NCBI GenBank assembly: GCA_027596075.1
Contig: JADGJC010000618.1
Span: 1 to 14,174, forward strand
DNA: 14,174 nucleotides
Direction of reading: 5' to 3'
From: Rhizophlyctis rosea
Lineage: Eukaryota > Chytridiomycota > Chytridiomycetes > Rhizophlyctidales > Rhizophlyctidaceae
Part shown: piece after piece, positions 1 through 8,017 of the stretch
Numbering within the stretch: position 1 is the stretch's first letter
Layout of the letters: every line of letters starts with the position of its first letter
Notes under the pieces: generated by a model
The model's input: the letters and a program-made list of their open reading frames with translations, nothing else
What the model was told of the DNA's origin: nothing
The model's database searches: none
Position numbers and translations under genes: made by a program

Positions 1-3
1 TCT

Positions 4-67
4 CATGTTGAAATTGATAGGACGGATGTTCAAATTGGTCGGGCGTGATGTTGAAATTGATCGGTCA
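4..67. repeat. Three imperfect 21-22 bp tandem copies at the left edge
   Basis: Three head-to-tail copies start at about 4, 25 and 47, each built on GATGTTGAAATTGATCGG with a few substitutions. The array may continue beyond the window. A single related copy, matching 15 of 18 bases (GATGTTGAAACTGTCCGG), lies at 1967-1984. Function unknown. Confidence 0.7.
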
Positions 68-291
68 AAGGAATAATATCTTTCCAGCCAGAGCTGCATC
101 TGAGTAGACCGTATCCACATGATATGCTACGGACCGCGTTATGCCTGTCAGCACAAGAAGTACAGCCCAAAGGAGACTTTGAGAGCTGAATGATAAGTAC
201 AAAGTGAATTTATGGATGGCAAGAAGTGCAATCCAGAGAAGAGAAACTTTGCTGTTGGTGGAGCAAATGGCAAGATCGATTAACTTCACCA

Positions 292-313
292 CATGCTGAC
301 GTAATTCAGCATG
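292..313. other. 8 bp perfect inverted repeat enclosing a bZIP-like site
   Basis: CATGCTGA (292-299) and TCAGCATG (306-313) form a perfect 8 bp stem around a 6-base loop. The left arm and loop together contain TGACGTAA (297-304), which resembles a CRE/bZIP site. One or two such stems are expected by chance in 14 kb, so any function is speculative. Confidence 0.4.
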
Positions 314-550
314 CGCCACCTCACCTACCGGTACCATTTGATCGAGTATCTGATTGATGAACTATCACTGAACCAATCCAAAGAAGAACGGCCAACAACG
401 ATACAGGAAAATAACTTTTGCGTTATGGTTGTTTTTCTTCACGAACGTGCATCATATGCATCTGAGGAAAAGTTCGCTGCATCAAATCGAAATCAATTTG
501 ATGAACTTCATTACATCCAAGCGGTCACGTGATGCTGATGCACTTCCTGA

Positions 551-690
551 TTGCCGCGACTGCGCAAAGCTGCGCAATTTCGCCCAGCAAACTGCGCAAT
601 GATTTACAAGCCGCCGCAAGCTTTGCTTCGCTTTTTGATGATCCCCTTGCGTTCAGGCTTGGGCTGCGGCCCGCTGTCCGGCTGCGCAAC
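551..690. repeat. GC-rich island with four TGCGCAA motifs and small hairpins
   Basis: This 140 bp segment is much richer in GC than its surroundings. TGCGCAA occurs at 561, 571, 593 and 683. TGCGCA (561-566) pairs with TGCGCA (571-576) around a 4-base loop, and GGGC (661-664) pairs with GCCC (669-672). GCTNCGC, the reverse complement of the hairpin core found in RPB7 intron 2, occurs at 569-575, 625-631 and 681-687. The island sits directly upstream of a CCAAT/TATA pair, so it could be the upstream part of a promoter or of a retroelement LTR. I cannot identify a named element. Confidence 0.55.
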
Positions 691-724
691 TTGATCTGGG
701 CGTGATCATATCCACGTCACTCGA

Positions 725-768
725 CCAATCAGATCCGAGCTCAGCCTTGTTTTGCAGGGTATAAAAGG
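725..768 (+). promoter_or_regulatory. CCAAT box plus TATA box core promoter
   Basis: CCAATCAG (725-732) is followed by a strong TATAAAAGG (760-768), spaced as in a classical RNA polymerase II core promoter that would start transcription around 790-800. No open frame of any size follows: the first ATG after that, at 853, reads only six codons. The promoter may therefore belong to a non-coding transcript, a decayed gene, or the U3/R part of a solo LTR. The motifs are seen directly; the interpretation is inference. Confidence 0.55.
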
Positions 769-1231
769 CGGACGTTTAACTGGGTTGACTAAATTTTTAT
801 CGTTTTTTTTTTGGTTAGGTTAATTGGGTGACACCAACTTTGCGTATCTCTTATGGTGCTTGATGGAATTTGTTAATGATGCACTACACATCGATTGCAT
901 CATCCCATCATCTCATCTGCATGCTCGACACCATGTTTCTGTGTCTAACTATGGACGCAACAATCCTTAGCAATGTTACTTGATAGTGATCACATCTGTC
1001 GCTAATCGACTTTACATGGGTTCTGCCTGTGTGACCGCTCAGGACAAGGAATCATTGGGGTGATGAGGTCAAGGTCAAGACTTCTACCCGTTCAGCTCAC
1101 TCAGCACTGACCCTTTCTCATTGTCTTCGGTGAGGTTGGCAACACGGAACTCAGTACTGGATGGAAATAGTCCGCTTCACCTTACTATGCTGCCGTAGTC
1201 TAACGATATTACCTAGTAGTTGGCCTGAACG

Positions 1232-1234
<3 letters not shown>

Positions 1235-1269
<35 letters not shown>
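1235..1269. repeat. (GTGCCT)n hexanucleotide microsatellite
   Basis: Five perfect GTGCCT units plus a partial sixth run through this segment. They are long enough to keep frames open on both strands (Leu-Cys on plus, His-Arg on minus), which explains the ~84-codon overlapping open frames nearby. Those frames are not evidence of genes. Confidence 0.9.
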
Positions 1270-1629
1270 AGTCCAACGCACCAACTGTCGTCATAAAGCT
1301 TTGCATCCAATGTGTTATGTACTCCGTCGACGCGCGGGTCCCACCCAACAAACTGCGGTGGGGCGAGGCAGCCGCAAGTGACTCAAGTGTGCCACAAAGT
1401 GCCACACGCTCATGAGGTCAAATCCATTCCACCCTTCCCAAAACCCCAACGTTGAACGTACCCGCTGCTTTCCCATTGCAGCATCGCGAACTCCATCTTT
1501 TACTTCTGTCGCACGTTTACTGAAACCGCATTGCGGAGTGCTGGTACCTTGTCCAACGTAATAGTTTCAAACCTAAACCTAAGACACCCCCCGCAACCGC
1601 ACCTCCGACCTCCTCACCCCTCTCAAACG

Positions 1630-1675
1630 CTACATCCCGCTACACTCACCCCCTACATCCCGCTACATCCCCACC
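1630..1675. repeat. Two-copy 23 bp tandem repeat in a C-rich tract
   Basis: The 15-mer CTACATCCCGCTACA occurs at 1630-1644 and 1653-1667, giving a 23 bp period. It lies inside a wider C/pyrimidine-rich stretch (about 1585-1680). Probably simple-sequence expansion. Confidence 0.8.
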
Positions 1676-1881
1676 CAACACTTACTGAGTTTGGATTCCC
1701 GGCTTCCGTCGGGCAATTTTTTTGCAATTTTTTTCTACGTAGTTAGGTGTATTGTGACTTGTATACCCACTCCAGAAGCAGAGCGATCCGTATGTACCAA
1801 GCACAGCTCTGTTGGATTTCTACCGCGGTCTTGGTTGCCGGTTGAAGTGATGGCATGCACGAACGGGCCCGACATCAGTTG

Positions 1882-1901
1882 CGTGGCCTCAGATGGCCAC
1901 G
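1882..1901. other. 7 bp perfect hairpin
   Basis: CGTGGCC (1882-1888) and GGCCACG (1895-1901) form a perfect 7 bp GC-rich stem with a 6-base loop. No coding context or terminator context is visible, so the role is unknown and it may be chance. Confidence 0.4.
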
Positions 1902-4900
1902 AAAGGTAAGCACTAGTGTTGGAGAGTTTCAAAGGCTTTTAGAGGCATTATCACGAAGCTTTCGTTGATGTTGAAACTGTCCGGATCACTGGAAATTACG
2001 AAGACCTCGACAGCCGCAGCCGCAACAAGTTTGGCAGCTGCCGTTCTTGCATAATGACTTGGAATCGACTTTTTGCGCTTTGCAATTCGCGCAAGGTCCT
2101 ATTGAGAATGGAAGGGTGCCCATATTTCACGGCACGGTACTTCGCTGCAAAGAAGGAATTTCAGGCCTTTCAAGTAATCGAAGCAAACTTTGACCAAAAA
2201 TGTATGATTCAGAGGTTCTTTTGGTGTTGGTGGCACCACAACAGCAAGCAACACTTCTCAGTTAATCAAATCTCATCAGAATCCGGATGCATATGCACTT
2301 TGTGTCAGTGGAGAAGACGACTTCACGCATTCAGCCCAGTACTACGCCATATAGGAATCTTCCGCGGTGGTGACCATCAAACATCGACCATCCAAATAAA
2401 GGCAGCAATGCAATCAGAGGGTTGCAAGAAAAAGTCATGCAATATGATCTTTCAGAGTGTTGTCTGATCAAGATTGCTTCTTTTGCCAACCAACTCACCC
2501 TTGCGCACGCCTCTCTTTGGATCATTTTGTAAACACTTCTATTTTGATCGGGCTGGAACATGAGGCACTGGAGCTGGTTTGGCATCCCATCCAAGGATAT
2601 AGTAACGATATTGAATGTCGTCGAGTTTGAAAAGCTTCAAGTGCTGGCCGCTTTGGCGGATCAGGTAGCGCCTCTCTTTGAACTGTCCACGCTTAGTACA
2701 CCTACCCAACAATCGCGGATCTGCCCGTTCCACCCACGTGGCCAAAGAGTGCAAAAAGACCCGAACGGACCCGTAGTACACCAATCACTGCATGATAGTC
2801 AATGCCAGAAGATGATGGCTGGGATCGGACTTATTATTCTCATTATACCTTCAGACCAAGGAGAACTTCCAGTCGTGAAGCCAGGATTGGATATGTTGTA
2901 TTTATGGAATGTAAGATTACCGACGGACGCAGGAGTTTATAGATGGTGAGCATGGCAGTCTTTGGTAACGTTGTACGTGGTTTGAATGTAGATAGCCCGC
3001 ATTGACCAAATGCAAGGCTTGACGCTCCATTTTTCGCCGTGTCTCTTCAACGCACATAAGAAGAAACAAAAAAACGTCGGCACATGAAACATGGACTGAA
3101 TGCTAGCGCACGTTCGTGCCCAACAACCATTCGTTTCACGATGTCTTTCTGTGTACCGCTGATTGCGTTCTCTTTCTTCCTGCGATGAGGACAATATACA
3201 TGATGTACAAGGGTATTGCGTACAAAGTCTCCACGGAAATGTCTTCTTTCACAATGAGTACGTTGTAAATGCAGTCAAGGCAGAGTTGAACAATTAAGCG
3301 ACAAGCAAATCTGCTGCATCAACCGCCCGATGTGACATTCGTTACTTTTTGAGCGTCCTTAGGGCTTCTGTCACCAATAGGGATGGCGAATGACTTAAGA
3401 GTCTGGCATGACAAATGTATGATGGGCCGACTGATAGATGAAAGAAGAAACACGATGGCGCCGCGTGAGATGCAGGCATGTATGTTAGACGTCGTGATGA
3501 CAAAAAGATAAAGCAGCACCTGAATGGGGTATTTGGAATGCATTACACAGTCCATGAACATCCATTTTCACGATCAGCCTTGCCTACATTCCGACCCTTT
3601 CTTTCGATCGGCACTCCACTATGGGCTTGCTACAAAGAATATGATATTGTGGGAGGTTTGCTCTCTGAAAAGATGCTTTTGCCAGAAAGGGAGTCAAAAG
3701 TTTTCAAGCAAGTAGGGACGAATGGAACGAGAATGCTTCGTCACGGGGCCCCGCATTGAGACGATCCTGCAACTTGAAAGATGTAAGCTCTACAGAAAAA
3801 ATCCATGCTTCATATTGCCGTACGAAAGAACAACAGGAATGATAATACGTGTTTCGCGATTGAAGGATGAACATTGTGCCAATATTGCGGTCGTGAGAAA
3901 GGGTGCGGAAAACACGAACAACAGTTCGATCATGTTACTGAATGTTATAGGCTAACAGAGTGCCTCACATTTGCCTGTTTTTTTTGGCTTCTCTTGGGAC
4001 TTTTGTCGCCAGGAAGGTGAGCAATGTGGCTAGCAAATCAGTCTGCGAGCTGCTGGGCAAAGAAAAAAAGACGGGAGAGAAAGATGACAGCTCAAAACGC
4101 AACCCTTGTTCACGTTTGAGAAGTGAACACATTCCTGGGTCAGGTTGTAAACTTTGTAATACGGTTAGCGTGATGCCACTCCAGCCGCGTTTTAAAAGAT
4201 GAGTAAGAAGCACTCGCAATCCGTTGAATTCAATGAAGTGAGGACGAAGCTCAACGTTGAAACAAGCAAAAAAGGAGGAGCGGGCTTATAGGATTATTTA
4301 TCGCATGTCATTTGGTTTGGAGACTCTTCGCGATGGTTCTCGATAGATGACGTTGATCAGACGGCGGTGACCAATACGATGGACAAGAGCTCCGTCCGTC
4401 ATGAAATAAGTGACGTGCCCTAATATTGTGGCATATTATGGAATCTGGAGTACAAACTCCACTGCTCAAGTTTGCACATCAGCCAAACGATTTGTCTACG
4501 CGACTATTTTGGGGTTCTCTCCAACACATACGTCAAGTTCCCTCTCTTGCGCCGACTAATTCTTTCACCCATATGCGCACGATCCTACGCTGAGTTACCA
4601 TAAAAAACTACTTGGCTAGTATCGGCGGAGCGGCGACTTTCATCCTTGGCGTTTTTTTTCACAGCTGGAGAAGAAGAGATGGAAAAAAGTGAAAAAGGAC
4701 ACATCACCGACACAACTGCACGGCTTCCGTAATATGTGCACATAAATGCGTCAGCTTGCTGAGAGGATTGCAGAATTTACACAATCGAATATATTGTCAA
4801 ACGATTCGATATGAGTACGGACGTTCATCCTCAGCGCGATTTAAGTTCCAGAAAAAGACAGTTACGAAGTCCGTACTCCTGCTCCGGCCTGCTCAAATGA

Positions 4901-6675
4901 TTTCGAGAGAGGAATATGAGGTTTGTCGGTGATATGAGGGTATGGGTTGTTTTTACCCAAACGACTCCCACAGCAAGATGCAAAATTCTCAAAAAAAAGT
5001 TGTTGGCCGGGACACTCCACCCTGGAAAATGGCGGCAACTGCCGTCGGCAGCTCGATGCTCATTCTCAATGAGATCATGCAGACGAGTATGCCACAAAAT
5101 AGGGGATGAACGCTTATGCATCCACGTTGAGGGTATAGACGGCCGCAAAAATTGAGGGAACCTGAAGCTAGGTGCATGGTCTTGTTTCCAACCGGTTTTG
5201 ACTAATGGAAGGTTGTTTTGCGGAGTTCGTGGGACGTTGGGGTGTGGTCTGCTAACTGCTTGACTGGGCATGTCCAATTCCGAGATGTCCGAATTGTGAA
5301 TAACATTGCAGGTCCCGTTGGCGAGCAGCTGGTTTCCGTGTCTTACCGACAACAGTAGAGTCAATACTTCGAGAAAAAAACTACCGGGGTACACGATTTC
5401 CGTAGCATTGTGCGCAGCAGAGAGATACTGTTCACCATTGCGTTCTTGGCAATCGTTGATGACAGCAATGTACTTGAAGTTTTAACAAAGTGGTGAACAG
5501 AAAATGTCCTCCGTTCGGATAAGTCGGAGGTTGAACCTTGCTATGCCCAAGTCCCCATAGCACCACGTCTAGCAAGATATCTAACTTTTCTCAGAAGTTT
5601 TGTTGGGGAGCCTACTCAATCTCATATTCGCTTCCTAACACTTTCCACTGGGCAGCGGCTATGCATGTGTCTCCTGATGCCTTTCCAGAATTGATGCTCT
5701 CCACGTTTTGCCTCAGGCAGTTGATGATAGCTTGTTCATTGCTGTGGAGATTGCCTCAAATTGGGCACAAACGGTAAGCTCCCTGGTACCCACGACGGTG
5801 ATACAACCAACACAACAGCAAATGGCGTGATGGATGAGTACAATGGATGAGTGAAACGGGAACAACGAACTTGAATATAAAGTCAGATACCACTGCAATT
5901 TGGCATAATATGCATATGTAAGAGCCACACTATTTGGAAGTGCTCCTCGAGTCTGTAGGCTGAATTATAATTGGAGCATAATATTAGGCCAAACTTGTAC
6001 ATCTTGAATGAGAGCAATGTCATCCTGATCGCAGTGGAGCAATGGAGGGAACAGTGCGAAACACAGGCAAAAAGTATCACGACGCTCGGAATCAGATGAT
6101 GATTGAAAATTGGCGCCCATGGAGCAGCATGGATGGTATTGATAAGGCTCCTGAATTCTGTAACCTTTACCAAGACTTTCTTTCTGGAGTCCGGATGCAT
6201 ATGGGGTGGTCTTTCGCTAAGTATGCTAAGTGCGTGCCACTGCAGGGTGACAGCAATTCCAGTCCCCTCCACAATCGTGATTACCTAATATGATGTGTCA
6301 ATCAGTGGTCAAATCCTCGATGTGGCTCAATCCGCTGGCTTGGCCGACTCGAATCACCATGCATTCGAAGCCAATCTCCAATCACATTCCCACAGCTTCA
6401 CTTGGATTCATTCTCCTTACCAGAAACTCCATTCAAAAACGATCGTACAGTCTTATCCTGACATCTCCTGATAGATCTCGGCCCATTACACTGACAAAGG
6501 AGACTGCCTTCACTGCTACAAACAGGAACGCTACATACATCGATTGATTTAGAGGCCGGTGAGTTCAACTTACATCCGGGGTGCCATTCACGTTCCACCT
6601 GCGGGCAACGTTCCCACGCTCTAATGGAGTGAAACTATAGATCACAACACTACACCCGCACAAGACTTACCCACC

Positions 6676-8017
6676 ATGTTCTTCTTGGTGTGTCTGACTT
6701 TGGCCCCGTTCCTCACCGTTCTGCAAGTCTAACCCCTCCCCCCCGTCCATTTTCACAAATCAGAAACAACTTCAACACACGATCTCCCTCCACCCCCAAT
6801 ACTTCTCAAAATCCTACCAACAAAACGTCATCCGCCGTCTCCACGCTGAAGTGGAGGGTACTTGCAACGGTCAAGTCGGTTTCATATGTGCGGTCCTGCA
6901 CGTCCATGACCTGGGGCCTGGTGAACTGCACCAATCCACTGGAATGGCCGAATTCAACGTCACTTATGACGCTTTGGTCTTCAGACCTTTCAAGGGTCAG
7001 GTCATCGATGCCATCACGGGGACTGTCAATAAGGTGTGTATTCTCCTGTGGGAAGTGGTGTGTGTATTGTGGTTTGTAAAGGCGTGCAATAGCCAGCGGA
7101 GCTGGCTTAGTAGTACGTGGTGCGAAAGCGCTATGGTGGGATGGCCAGCGCAGCTGGCTAAGTAGTGCGCGGAGCGCACGGTATCGCGCGAAGCGCCTTT
7201 GTGAGCGTTAGCGAACGCATCTGCGAAGCGGATCATCGGGTCAGCGAAGCTGGCAAAATTGCGCGCAGCGCGCAGTGTATTGGGCGCATCCTTGCTTTGG
7301 CCTTCCTGCATGACCAACACTCACTATAATTCCATGGCACAGATGGGAATATGGGCCGACGTCGGACCCATGACAATCTTCATCTCAGAGCATGTAAGCA
7401 CTTTCCTCTTCACATTTTCAACTGCCCACATCACACACTCACACAGTCCCACAGCTCATCCCCAACCACTTCAAATTCGATGCAAACACCCAATCTCCGG
7501 CTTTCGTCTCGGAAGGCCTCGACAACGAATCCGGAGCAAGGTTGGAGAAGATTGAGAAGGGGACCGTGTTGAGGGTCAAGATCATCGGGACGAGGTTGGA
7601 TGCTACGGATCTTGTAAGTAGTTTGGTTGACGGGAGAGTGTGGTCTGAGGTGGATGGTGGATGGTGGGGATTGCGAGTTCAATCTGGTCAGCTGCACAGT
7701 TTGGCGGGGTTCGTCACGAATCAAGCCTCCGCCGCCTGCGTGAAGTGATTCTGATGGGAACCTTGTTGCCAATGGCTGCATAGGGCTGGTTTTTTGACAC
7801 GCCAAGGAATGTTAATTGGTGGCGGATTGCTTCCCATTAACGGCAGCCAGCCCCACGTCAGATCAGTGGGAACACATGCAACACCGAGGAACGAGCCAAC
7901 CAGCCCTCTCTTACATGTTGTGATCATCAACAAATCCACTCATCATTTGCTCCCTTACACTAGGTTGCGATCGGCTCGATCAAAGAAGACTTCCTTGGCT
8001 TGCAGGAATTGCCATGA
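6676..8017 (+). CDS. RPB7: DNA-directed RNA polymerase II subunit Rpb7, five exons
   Basis: Joining 6676-6687, 6764-7033, 7343-7393, 7455-7613 and 7964-8017 gives 181 residues plus TGA; yeast and human Rpb7 have about 171-172. Rpb7 pairs with Rpb4 to form the Pol II stalk, which binds nascent RNA and acts in initiation. The N-terminal (tip) domain is about residues 1-80, with MFFLKQLQHT at the start, VEGTC at 34-38 and VFRPFKG at 76-82. The C-terminal S1/OB-fold domain is about 81-181, with VNKMGIWADVGPM at 92-104, SEHLIP at 109-114, RVKIIGTR at 151-158 and the closing family motif IGSIKEDFLG at 167-176. The MFF start and the closing motif fit Rpb7 better than the Pol III paralogue Rpc25. All introns are GT-AG and phase 0. 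The start is supported by a strong CCACCATG context and by family similarity across the first junction. A charged insertion around 130-147 makes it longer than usual. Confidence 0.95.
6688..6763 (+). other. RPB7 intron 1 (76 bp)
   Basis: The intron starts GTGTGT and ends CAG, with a CTAAC branch-site candidate about 33 bases before the acceptor. It is phase 0, after only four codons. Without removal the frame stops at the TAA just inside the intron (18 codons), so splicing is needed for any functional product. Confidence 0.9.
7034..7342 (+). other. RPB7 intron 2 (309 bp), hosts a hairpin array
   Basis: The donor GTGTGT follows Asn93-Lys94 and the acceptor CACAG precedes Met95-Gly96; both flanks match the conserved VNKMG segment of the family. 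At 309 bp it is four to five times longer than introns 1 and 3. The excess is almost entirely the structured GC-rich block at 7091-7273. The 3' part (about 7291-7342) returns to ordinary composition, with a plausible branch site in TGACC around 7311. Confidence 0.9.
7091..7273. repeat. Array of mini-hairpins with a shared GC-GNA-GC core
   Basis: Seven exact GCGNAGC cores occur at 7096, 7148, 7169, 7188, 7223, 7244 and 7263. Six continue into longer stems that differ from one another: 7091-7107 (7 bp, loop GGA), 7144-7158 (6 bp, GCA), 7165-7179 (6 bp, GGA), 7186-7196 (4 bp, GAA), 7219-7233 (6 bp with one G-T, GAA) and 7240-7254 (6 bp with one G-T, GAA). The seventh, 7261-7271, has a 4 bp stem. 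Two looser relatives lie at about 7119-7132 and 7205-7218. Segments 7091-7120 and 7143-7172 are also a direct repeat with five mismatches. DNA of sequence GCGAAGC is known to form an unusually stable mini-hairpin; the rest is read from the sequence. Confidence 0.85.
7394..7454 (+). other. RPB7 intron 3 (61 bp)
   Basis: Starts GTAAGC after His111 and ends in CCCACAG before Leu112, restoring the conserved SEHLIP segment. A CACAG about 8 bases earlier is an alternative acceptor but would shift the frame. Confidence 0.9.
7614..7963 (+). other. RPB7 intron 4 (350 bp)
   Basis: Canonical GTAAGT donor after Asp163-Leu164; the acceptor ACACTAG precedes Val165-Ala166-Ile167-Gly168. The choice is fixed by the last exon, which supplies the family's C-terminal motif and then TGA at 8015-8017. 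Retention would replace the last 17 residues with about 45 unrelated ones. The intron is unusually long and contains an inverted-repeat segment listed separately. Confidence 0.9.
7782..7907. repeat. Possible MITE-like insertion with 10 bp terminal inverted repeats
   Basis: AGGGCTGGTT (7782-7791) and AACCAGCCCT (7898-7907) are perfect 10 bp inverted repeats bounding 126 bp. An internal imperfect hairpin, GTTAATTGG (7811-7819) with CCCATTAAC (7833-7841), and a second CCAGCCC at 7847-7853 add structure. No target-site duplication is visible at the ends, so a transposon origin is only a possibility. Confidence 0.35.

Larger units (their letters stand above)
1..6675. other. Long stretch without a recognised gene
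   Basis: I see no conserved protein, tRNA or rRNA on either strand here. Open frames exist, the longest being a minus-strand frame of about 187 codons at 4831-5394 and plus-strand frames at 2054-2467 and 2560-2949. None shows a domain I recognise, low-complexity coding bias, or plausible splice-linked exons. They are best treated as chance frames in DNA of moderate GC. The identifiable content is repeats, hairpins and a core promoter, listed separately. The last ~130 bases (about 6548-6675) must hold the RPB7 promoter and 5' leader, but no clear TATA box is visible there. An intron-rich unfamiliar gene could be missed by eye. Confidence 0.6.

Noticed and set aside
311..532. Open frame that could be a fragment of a retroelement Gag
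   Set aside because: The composition is vaguely Gag-like (charged, helical), but no zinc knuckle, protease or reverse transcriptase motif accompanies it, and neighbouring frames are broken.
1151..1415. Overlapping sense and antisense frames with Leu-Cys or His-Arg runs
   Set aside because: Both are artefacts of the GTGCCT microsatellite, whose 6-base period keeps frames open.
1571..1583. Telomere-like AAACCTAAACCTA
   Set aside because: Only two units and in unique sequence, so it is not a telomere or a convincing interstitial one.
2282..2295. 14 bp direct repeat TCCGGATGCATATG also at 6190-6203
   Set aside because: One shared 14-mer is about what chance gives in 14 kb when both orientations are counted, and the flanks do not match.
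2054..2949. Plus-strand open frames of 137 and 129 codons
   Set aside because: No domain or family resemblance, and no splice signals linking them into a longer protein.
3744..3753. Perfect palindrome CGGGGCCCCG
   Set aside because: Ten bases, no loop space for a hairpin and no repeated copies; likely chance.
4625..4631. Single GCGGAGC outside the intron-2 array
   Set aside because: Its flanks do not pair beyond the two core base pairs, so it is not a member of the hairpin family.
5033..5051. Overlapping small inverted repeats CGGC..GCCG and CTGCCG..CGGCAG
   Set aside because: Short, mutually exclusive stems within a random-looking frame; not enough for a structured element.
4831..5394. 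187-codon open frame on the minus strand
   Set aside because: Longest single frame in the window, but its translation shows no recognisable motif and mixed composition, and it has no supporting context. Length alone is not convincing at this GC content.
6997..7320. Minus-strand open frame across RPB7 intron 2
   Set aside because: It arises because the inverted-repeat array lacks stop codons; the translation is alanine/arginine-rich repeat shadow.
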